Shown here piece by piece: positions 55,425 to 64,000 of a DNA stretch of 64,000 bases. Origin of the DNA: Cryptomeria japonica (lineage: Eukaryota; Streptophyta; Pinopsida; Cupressales; Cupressaceae). Position 1 is the first letter of the stretch. The number at the start of each line of letters is the position of its first letter. The stretch is taken from the NCBI RefSeq assembly GCF_030272615.1, contig NC_081410.1, forward strand, positions 190,237,619 through 190,301,618. The letters run 5' to 3'. Both the position numbers and the translations under genes were made by a program. The notes under the pieces were generated by a model, which saw nothing but the letters and a program-made list of their open reading frames with translations, ran no database searches and had not been told where the DNA came from.

Positions 55425-58400
55425 TGTAATTCCCCACCAAGAAACCCTAAAAGAATCGACTAAATACTATCGAAAAGAGAGCAATTTTTTTCATTTTTTA
55501 AACATTACTGAACTTAAAGATGCATTAAGTTAATCATTGCAATAACATTTGCATAAGCGAAAGACTTATCTTAAACTCCTAAAGGGTTTCCAACGAAGAT
55601 TACTTGATAATCCAATGAACATTAAGGTTTTGTTAATCCAATTAACATAGAGATTGATTAAACCTACTCCTGATAGAATGATTACCACAAGAACATAGAA
55701 ATTTAAATTTCATAAGAGATTAAAATAACATGATTGAATATATACAACTGACATTAGCTACACTAAATTACTAAGCTACATCCATCATAATCCATATTAC
55801 TGCATTTAATTAATAACCTCATACATACAATTAAGATTAATATCCCCTAAATTACATTATACATTCTAACCATAATGTCATTCATACATCCAAAATTAAA
55901 AGGAACTAGATGAACACATACACCATACAACACCAATTGATATTGGATTTCACCCCTAATGGGCTACATCTTCGGGTTTGCTTCAAGTGCAAGACCATTC
56001 TAATAAATAAAAGGTGAAAAATTACATAAGGTTCACATCAATTACATCCTGCCATCAAGGCGTACAAAAGAAAATAATACATATGACCACATAGGGTCCA
56101 AGAGATACATGAATGATCCAAGAAGAAGAAAGAGGATCCATCTGAAACATGATTTGGAGTAAATACAAGAGAAAAATCGGAGCACCAGTGAAACTAAATC
56201 CCTGCAATCCATCATAAGCATCACATGATCTAACATGAATATCAGGTACTCACAAAAAGCATAAAGAAACAAATATGACTCCCATAATAGTGCTCCAAGA
56301 AAAATCAACAAAAACTGCACACTAGTGCACGTAAGGGAAGAGTGTCATCACATAGCTTGGTATGGTTATCCTGGCAGGCCTCCATAGGTCCCAACCCCCA
56401 TCATGGGTTATCCTGGTAACCTATCCCGAACCTCCGGCCCCATCCAAGTCTCATGTGGACCCAACACATCCTTTCGTGAAGACAAGGTTGTTGGTTTGCC
56501 ATTCCAGGCCTTCTCATTGCATCTTGAGTCTTTACTAGCACTAAACTCATGAGTGAGGCACAATTATCTTACTTAGTGTTTTCATCTAGCAAACTCCCCT
56601 AGTAATTTATTAAGTTATCACTTATTTAGGCAAACTTTCAATGGGTTATTCTACTTACAACTTTGGGCGAGGCCCCCACTCGAAAGCCACTCTCCCATAT
56701 GACACTTAACCACAAATCAAACGAACTCCCAAAACCAAGGTATACACAAGAAATAGTATACAGAGTTCAAAGAAATAGAAAATCACTTGGCCAAACAAGC
56801 CCTTGCCCAAAGTTAACAATTGGTGATTCTCTGGCTAGAGACATGACCAGATACGATAACAAACTCATGAAACAACTAAAACACATATCCAATGACTTGC
56901 AATTTTTGAAAGCAAATGCGAATACAATTAATTAAAATACACATCTTTTCTACTCTAATATGACGTTAATTTTTGTATTTCATTTAACATACAATTTGGC
57001 CAAAGTTTTCTAATCCATCTGAATTTTCAAAATACTACATTTGAAAAATCACCATAAATCAAACATCGAAATATATATTTATGCATTTGAACTATACATA
57101 TAAAAATAAATAAATTAATATATGTATTTATTCGTCTAAAATCAATATTTCACTAAAATGTCAATATCATTAAATTTCCAATTATATTTTTCTTTAATTT
57201 TCTAATTTCAAAATTTCCCAAATACATATGATTTAGTTTTCTAATTTTTCCAATAATATATTATTCAAATTTCAAAATTTCCAAGTAATATTTTAATTTC
57301 AAAATTTCCATATAATATATTATTTAATTTCCAAAATATCCATTTTACATTTTCAAATTTCCCAAAATGATATATTTTAAATCCACTAATTAAAAAATAT
57401 ATATATATATATATATATATATTTAAAAACAAATTAAAAATAATATATTAAAAAAAAATTATTTCAAATATTTTTAAGCACCTTAAAGGTGTTGCCCATG
57501 TGGAGGGGCCCACCCATATGGGTTGAGCGCTTCCCAAGCATGGGAGACAACGTTGTCCATACTTGGGACAACACTCCCCAAATCATGGGGGTCCCCATGT
57601 GGTGGTGGGGTCCACCCTTCGGGCTCCCCGCTACCACATTAAAATATTATTATTTTTTAAAAATAAATACATTTTTTAAAGAAATGCATTTAGAGAGACA
57701 TAGGAAGACTCAGAAATTTTTTTTGAGTCTACACAACAAACTCAATTTTTAAAATTTTTTTTGATATCAAACCCTCCCAATACCAGGTTTATTTAGAAAA
57801 AATTTCTAAGTCTATTAAGAACAAGGAATGAATTTTTTTGAAGACTAATTAATTCTCAGGCAACAAAATTTGAGAAGATTTTGATAGCATAACACTATGA
57901 ATTTTAACAAATTTCACATTTTTCCCCATCTAAATTTCACCATAAGAAATCTAATTTTCTTTCTACAATCAAAATGAAATCTTCAAACAAGAATTTTTCT
58001 TACAAAACATAGAGAAATTTCACAATGCAACATGAAGTTTTCCTTTAAAAGAATACCCAATTTCAATTTGAAACCAATTCTTTTCATAAACAAGAAAATA
58101 GATTTGGGGAAAAACGAAAACTTATTTAAACTCATACTAATTTCACATTCCCAAGCTAAATGAATGTTTCAAATAAATTTTGACATCAATTCTTTTGACA
58201 CAGAGACGTTTCTTCAATCAAATAATTTTTTAAAAACAAAACATAGATATTAAAGAAAGCTAGAATCCAACCTTAATAGCTATCCAAGAAGAAATCTGAG
58301 AAGAGCCCAACCTGCAATCTGGAAGAATTTCTTCAAACAAAGATGCCCCCAAAAAAATTTCAATCCAAACCAAAAACTCCCAATTTCATGAAAAATATAG

Positions 58401-58597
58401 GTTACAAAGAACATTTTGACCTAAAATCCATTTTAGGTTAAAATTATTTTAAACCAAATTAAATCGTTTCCAAATAGTTAATATTCAAAAATGTTTTTCT
58501 CTCCCTAATTTAATTTTATCAATTTAGCTCAAAACTAAAATTTCTATTATAAAAAGTCAATGAGGGTAAGATTTTAATTTTCTAATTTCCAATAAAC
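55425..58597 (-). mobile_element. Element G: LTR copy 2 (5' LTR), interrupted by LINE K
   Basis: Starts TGTAATTCCCC and follows LTR copy 1 for about 3.17 kb. It stops at AATTTCCAATAAAC where the T-run of LINE K starts; the equivalent site in copy 1 is about 50950. About 0.8 kb of this LTR should continue beyond 64000. It shows the pre-insertion state of both the H site (56278) and the J site (57368). Confidence 0.87.
57391..57424. repeat. (AT)n microsatellite in G LTR copy 2
   Basis: About 13 AT units; the matching place in copy 1 (49713-49729) has a shorter run. Confidence 0.8.
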
Positions 58598-58609
58598 TTT
58601 TTTTTTTTT

Positions 58610-59399
58610 ATATTGCTTATAAGGAGAGAAGACTATTACAAAAACATTTACAGTTTTTCAACCTGGATAGCAGGTCCAACCTTCACAAGTTTAACAGTTT
58701 TACCAAGAGATATAGATAGAGATGTAAAAATTTATACATATAATACTCTAATGTTTAATTCAAAAAAGGAGTCACTATGTGGAGCATCCATCCATGAAAT
58801 ATGTCAATTATCCTTGAAGAATTTGCTCATGCGGAGCATCCATCCATGCGGTCCAACCCTTGGGGCCCTTCATCCAAATGGCTTGTTTTCCGTGAAGGAG
58901 TTCTATGAGCATCTGAATCTGATCTTGGATAGGATCTCATGCTCTGGCCACCTCTGCTCGTAGGGTCTCCAGAGCCAGGTCCACCTCTTTCTTCCCTTTG
59001 AGTGTCCTCTTCCATTTATATCCGTTTTCCAACTCGTGAAGGAACATCTTTGTGTTTCCATCCTTTATGAATCTGAAGAACTTGTTCTTCTCTACATTCA
59101 TCATCACTGATACTTGCAAGAGAATTCGATGAAGGGCGAGTCCACGAAAAGACTCAGTAAGGGCCCTACTTGAGCCCTGAAATTTATCTTCATTTCTTAA
59201 TTTCCAAATGTGCCATAAAATCTCAGAAGTAAGAACATACTAGAAGAGGTTAGTGTCCTTTTTTAGATCTTTAATATATCCGATTATAACATCAAGAACA
59301 GTAAATTGAACAGGAAATTGAATACCAAATGATAACCAGATTTCTTTAGCAATGCTACAATAAAAAAAAATGTCTAACTCATTCAGGAACCCTGCAAAT
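58610..59399 (-). other. LINE K: 3' region
   Basis: After the ORF2 remnant. A weak minus-strand frame (58937-59119, with NVEKNKFFRFIKDGNTKMF and VDLALETLRAEVARA) continues past a stop to WMKGPKGWTAWMD. A 17-bp direct repeat (GGAGCATCCATCCATG) occurs at about 58780 and 58835. Not identified. Confidence 0.4.
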
Positions 59400-62300
59400 A
59401 TTACAAATATCACTGTTGTTATGATCTTTTCTGATTGGTAACCTGTTTAAAATCAACAACCATTTAAAACATTTCTCTTTAGGAGCGACAGGTCTACTCT
59501 AGAGCCTATTGAACACCTTCTACCATTGTTTAACTGAAAATTCTGCAAACCACAGCTTGTTAACATGGGAAATTATTGCTTCATCATATGTTAGGGTCTT
59601 ATAAATAACACTAGTTTTAACATTATGAACTGAGATGGCATTATTCCATAAAAGATCCTTAGAAAATTCTATATCATTTTTGCATTTCTTGGGCAAGAGC
59701 TTTTCACAGGCTTTCTGTAACATACTATATGTGTGTTTATGGGAACTCATAAGGTTAAATCTAGCTCTAAGGGTATCCCAATCCAGCAGCTTATCATCCT
59801 TAATAATATCTTTAAAGAAGCAGATGCCTTTTTCCTCCCATGCCTTGGCAGAGCACCCCTGAGTGAGGGCCAAGGGTTTGGATGAGTGCAAGAGGTTCTA
59901 CCAAATGGATCTAGCACCATGGATAAACTCATTGTTGCTGACTCTAAAGTTGGTGATGAAGGGCTTAACACTACTCTAGGCCTTCCAGATAGACTTGAAC
60001 ACATTGGACCCTTGTACTGATACCTCGAAGTCTCCAACTACAAGGTCACAGAAAGGGAGGGATTTCCAAGTTTTGGCCTTCTTTGGTACGGCCTTCAAAA
60101 TATTATTCCTAACCAGCACTTTCCATGATTCATTCCCATCAAGAGCCTGGATAATCCACTTTGCTGCAAGAGCAATTCCTTGGATTCTCAAGTCCTTAAG
60201 TCCTAACCCTCCCAGAATCTTGTCCTTATGGCACCACTCCCATTTAATAGAATGCATTTTCTTTTGACCTTTTCCATTAGACCACAGGAAGTTCCTAATG
60301 GTTTTTTGTATTTCTAGGATCTGGTAATTGGAGAACATCCATATGATGAGTAATAAATGTTGTAAGAGGATAGAACTTTTTGGCAAGCCTGCATTCTCCT
60401 GGCAAGTGAAAGATATCTGTTATCCCATCTGTTAAATTTTTTTCTATTTTGGTTCTAACCCATTGCCACATTTCTTTGAGAGATGGGGATATTGCAAATG
60501 GAATTCCTAGGTCCCTGACTATCTTGTTAGGTCCTCCCTATTGGATCCCAAACTGCTGCAACCAGTCTGAAGGCTGCTCCTCCCATTCAAGCATGGTAGA
60601 TTTGCTTTGTGAAACTTTAGCTCCTAAAATCTCCCCAAGAAATTTGATTTTACCTTCTAGGGCTTCAAATTTATGTTTATTGATATCTAGAAAGAGTGTT
60701 GTATCATCAGCAAATTGTGCATTGATCAGTTCTTCCCCATTTGGAAGTTGGATCCCCTGAACTTTAGGAGAGATAGTAGAATCTCTAAGAATGTAGAATA
60801 GGGCATCGGCTGCAATAACGAAGAGAGTAGGGGCTAAGGGGCAACCCTGTCTAATGGACCTGCCTAGAGAAATGTTTTGAGTCAAGGATCCATTAACTTC
60901 AACCTGAGCTGAAGCGTCTTTGAGAAAAAACATAATCCATTTACAGAATTTTGCTGGAAAACCAAAAGCTTCTAACATAGTCAGAATAAAGCGCCATTCT
61001 ACCCTGTTGTATGCTTTTTCAAAATCTAGGAGAAACATGGCTGCGTTTTGTCCTAAAGTCCTCACCCATTCCATGGCCTCCCAGCTGGTAATTAGATTTT
61101 CCAGTATATATCTTCCTTTGATAAAGCCTGCTTGTGTGGAGCAGATGAATTTAGGGAGAATGTTTTCCAATCTGATCGCTAGAGTTTTGGCCAATATTTT
61201 GTAAGAAACGTTAAGGAGTGTTATCGGTCTCCAGTTTTTGATAAGGGACTTGTCCCCATCCTTAGGAAGTAGTTTGATAATCCCACTGTTAATTTGTTCC
61301 CCTAGAGAGCCAGTGTTAAAGGCCTCAATGTAAAGATCATGTAGGTCATGACTCACCCAATCCTCATTGGCTTTATAGAATTCTATCATCAGCCAATCCG
61401 GGCCTGGAGATTTGTCATTATTCAGGTTTTTGATGGCATTTTTAACTTCTTGTAGAGTGATAGGCCCTTTTAATGCCTGATATCCGCCTCTGAGATTTTA
61501 GGAGGAATAATCCTTCTGCACTTTTCTCTTGCTTCCTGGGAGTTAGCAGAGTCTTCAAATGAGAAGAGACCTTTATAGAATTGGAAGAATGCCTCCTTGA
61601 TATCTTCCAAGTCCTTAACTTCTCTATTTTCTACCCAAATCCTACCAATTTGTTCTCTACACTGTTTATGCTTTATCATATTAAAGAAAAATTTGGATCC
61701 TTTGTCCCCAAATTGCATCCAATGTGCTCGAGCTCTGATTATGGCCCCTCTGGTCTTAGACTGCTGATGCTTTCTGAGTCTATCCTTGGCCAAGGCTACC
61801 TCATGGGTAAGTTCAATACTGCTTGGATTGTCTTGAATCTTCTTAGTTTCACACAAGTGGAAGTTTTCAGCTAGACTTTTCTCTTTCCATCTAAAATCCC
61901 TTGCTTTCTTTTGCCCTATGGTTTGAAGTAGCACTTGCCAGCTATCCACATTTTGGTTCCATCTTTCCACACAAGAGTTCAACAATCTATTCCTTCTGTT
62001 CAACATCCTAACAATCTTAACCACACTCAACACATCTATATCTAAGAGAAGGCTGGAATTTAGAAAGAACTTATCCTTTGGAGTTTCCTGGCTCTCAGGG
62101 TAGTCCCTGAGTCTAACCTGACAGATGATAGGATGATGATATGAAAGAGTGGTCGGATGAACTGTTACAGGACTGCCATTATTTCCTAGGTCAAAAGAGA
62201 AATGATCTTTATTAGCATAGAACCTATCTAGCCTACAAAAGATCCCATGTTCCCACTCTGGAAGTTGCACCATGTGTACCAAATTTTAGAGTTATCTTTC

Positions 62301-62845
62301 TTTTTGCAGAACATAGGGTCAAACCGTTTTTTCTGGTTTTTTAATCTTTCCTAGTGAATTTTCTCCATCCCTTTCCATTCCATAGGCATACCTCCATACT
62401 TGTCTTCCCGAGTTTCAACCATGTTAAAGTCACCTCCTACCATCCAGGGGATATCTCGCAATGTGGGGATCCAATCCCATAATGCAGTTCTCTCCCTATA
62501 GTTGTTGGGGGCATAAATGGAAGAAATTCCAAATCTGAATCCATTATTATCTAGGGACACCCAAACAACTCTGTTACATTGTGAGCATCCTTGGCTTACT
62601 ATACAATCTTTCCATCTGGGGTTGATAAGAATTCCAACACCTCCACTACCTCTGTCATGATTTGAGGAGATCTTGATGGAGTCTTTCCATATAAATTCTA
62701 GATTGACATCCAGGGTAAACTTTACAGCCTTGAGCTCTTGAAGCATGATGAATTTTGTGTTCTTATGCTGGTTGACAAACCTTCTGACCATTTGTTTCCT
62801 ATCTGGAGATTCCAGACCCCTAATGTTCCAAGAGATGCACTTCAT
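59400..62845 (-). pseudogene. LINE K: ORF2, endonuclease, reverse transcriptase and zf-RVT
   Basis: ATG at 62845. The apurinic-type endonuclease has MKCISWNIRGLESPDRK, MLQELKA, ISSIYAPNNYRERT and VGGDFNMVETREDK; its C-terminal part follows in another frame with FCRLDRFYANKDHF and LSYHHPI. The RT (60538-61389) has NWRPITLLNVSYKILAKTLA, TQAGFIKGRYILEN, LDFEKAYNRVEW, SIRQGCPLAPTLF and the active site QFADDTTLFL (FADD at residues 226-229 of that stretch). Further frames (59976-60386, 59520-59891) contain FLWSNGKGQKKMHSIKWEW and a diverged CNICRVPE zf-RVT near 59390. ORF2 nicks DNA and copies the RNA at the target. At least three frame changes and several stops make it inactive. No RNase H domain is visible, unlike J. 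Confidence 0.9.
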
Positions 62846-62864
62846 CTAGGTTCAGAGTATTGAT

Positions 62865-64000
62865 TTATTCTTTGGATGCTTTAAACTTGTCAAAGCATCT
62901 CAGGAGGTCTTTCTTCTCCTCATTATTCCTTCTGTTAATAGTGCCCATGTTTTTGGATCCCAAAGGCCTACCCCTTCTCCTCCTAGGGATTGCCTTGGGA
63001 TTTTTAGTATCTGAAGTCCAGTCTCCTTCTCCTAGGCACTCTTCTCCCTGGGCTTCCTCATTTATTTCAGACTCCTTCCTAATGATCCCCTGATTGGGGG
63101 TCTCCGAGGTCTCAGCACAAGACTCCAAAGCCTTCAAACTATCTGGAAGGTCTAGATTAACACCATCACTAGATATTGGATTGGTATCACCAGCCTTAGG
63201 GTTAGCAACAATGACCTCAATCACACAGGAATCTTCAAGCTCTACAAACTTCTTAGGGGGAATGACAGGGATCGAATCAGAAATGGGTTCAGATTGAGAG
63301 GGGGGTTCAACTTCAGTGGTGAAGGGAGGATCCTTCGATGGAATCTCCTCAAATGAGACATCCATGTATTTCAAACTTCTGTGAGAAGTTGTATTCATCA
63401 ACCCAACCTGGCCCCCTCCCAAACTCAACTCACTACTCACACCGACTCTATCCTTAGGGTTATGAGCACCATGGTTATCACCATTAGAGATTAGGCTAGA
63501 GAATTTCATCTCTGGGGGGACCTTAAGACCATCATCTTCCATGGGAGATGTTAAATTGTTGTCCAAATTAATCTTATTAGTCAAAATACTAGGACCATTT
63601 GCCCTAATTTTTTCCAATGCTAATTATTGTGCAGTTTTCCTCCTTCTTTTCTTAGGGTTCTTCCCTACAATTTGAAATTCCTCCTGCAGATTCTCAATTA
63701 TCTATTTTAGAACATTTGAGATTGTAGAATGGGGGTGAGGGGAGCACCAGAGGTACCAGAGTTGAATATTTTTCCACCTTCTAGGGGTTTAGGGTTTTCC
63801 CCTTTTAACAAGTTACTGATTTTTTTACTAATGCTAGTGAGCTTATCCATGCTCGGGATGTGCATTTCATGAACAGGTGGCGAGTTGTTGGATTGATTAC
63901 GAGGTCTATCTGAGCCCTTAGTTTTATTAATAATTGGGCAATTCTTGTGGATATGCCCTTCTTTCTTGCAGAGAAAGCATGTGTTCACCCCACCAAGGAT
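62865..64000 (-). pseudogene. LINE K: ORF1 (C-terminal half)
   Basis: A CCHC knuckle CFLCKKEGHIHKNC (near 63980-63940, CX2CX4HX4C) follows the window edge, then a Ser/Thr/Pro-rich linker, a frame change between 63617 and 63707, and an acidic/polar region. It ends with RRRRGRPLGSKN, an AT-hook-like motif, and EKKDLLRCFDKFKASKE before the stop at 62865. This layout is usual for plant L1 ORF1, an RNA-binding protein. The RNA-binding N-terminal domain must lie beyond 64000. Confidence 0.82.

Larger units (their letters stand above)
58598..64000 (-). mobile_element. LINE K: L1-type non-LTR retrotransposon, 5' part beyond window
   Basis: Minus-strand LINE whose 3' end is a 12-base A-run (plus-strand T at 58598-58609). 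Order on the minus strand: ORF1 (to 62865), 19-bp gap, ORF2 from 62845 with endonuclease, reverse transcriptase and zf-RVT region, then 3' untranslated DNA. It is inserted in LTR copy 2 of G. The 3' terminus (TATATTGCTTATAAGG) resembles that of J (TGTATTGATTGAAAGG), suggesting related LINEs. The target duplication cannot be seen because the other edge is out of the window. Confidence 0.9.

Noticed and set aside
47201-56935. Similar small plus-strand frames in both G LTRs (47201-47413 and 56663-56935)
   Set aside because: They match only because the LTRs match. The copies differ by a stop and scattered amino-acid changes, and the frame is antisense to G.

Overview
The window looks like intergenic DNA from a large, repeat-rich seed-plant genome. 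The evidence is stacked LTR retrotransposons with plant-type Ty3/gypsy and Ty1/copia proteins, plant L1-type LINEs with a plant-type RNase H, a plant mobile domain (PMD) gene, and very AT-rich LTRs. A gymnosperm would fit, but the sequence alone does not prove it. I found no ordinary host gene, rRNA, tRNA or CRISPR array.

Letters A-K name the elements. Left part (1-20104). A (1-3831, minus) is the 5' end of a Tat/Ogre-like gypsy element: 5' LTR, primer-binding site, repeat-filled leader and start of gag. It sits in B (3832-7117, plus), the 3' end of a Sirevirus-like copia element with a decayed 3' ORF, two polypurine tracts and a 3' LTR. B abuts C (7118-9060, minus), a decayed copia gag-protease. 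D (9864-10749) is a lone LTR-like copy related to B's LTR. E (12860-20104, minus) is a gypsy-type element with gag and protease but no visible reverse transcriptase or integrase. E is broken by a solo LTR, F (16238-17675, target duplication CACTA), and by an unidentified 1.4-kb insert.

Right part (20105-64000). G is a non-autonomous LTR element like plant LARDs, with LTRs of about 4.0 kb and a 3.65-kb non-coding interior. It is inserted in the gag of E. One G LTR (20105-51771) was split by H (20964-46831, target duplication ACTCC, LTRs 759/759 bp with 4 mismatches) and by a truncated LINE, J (47870-49686). The other G LTR (55425-58597) is cut by LINE K, which runs off the right edge. H is a Tat/Ogre-like gypsy element of about 15.8 kb without its insert. 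On its opposite strand it carries a two-exon-looking PMD gene. H was in turn split inside gag by I (33214-43256, 278-bp LTRs with 3 mismatches), an Athila/Tat-like gypsy element with an 830-codon extra ORF after integrase. The nesting is therefore E, then G, then H, then I.

The coding parts of H and I supply Gag, protease, reverse transcriptase, RNase H and integrase, but all carry stops or frameshifts. Twenty in-frame stops counted in H and I are all TAG or TGA, as expected from deamination of methylated CG and CHG sites. The least explained parts are the non-coding arrays. These are about 20-bp-period motif blocks placed alike in the leaders of A and H, a matching antisense block in the 3' region of H, and seven hairpin units there whose stems co-vary.
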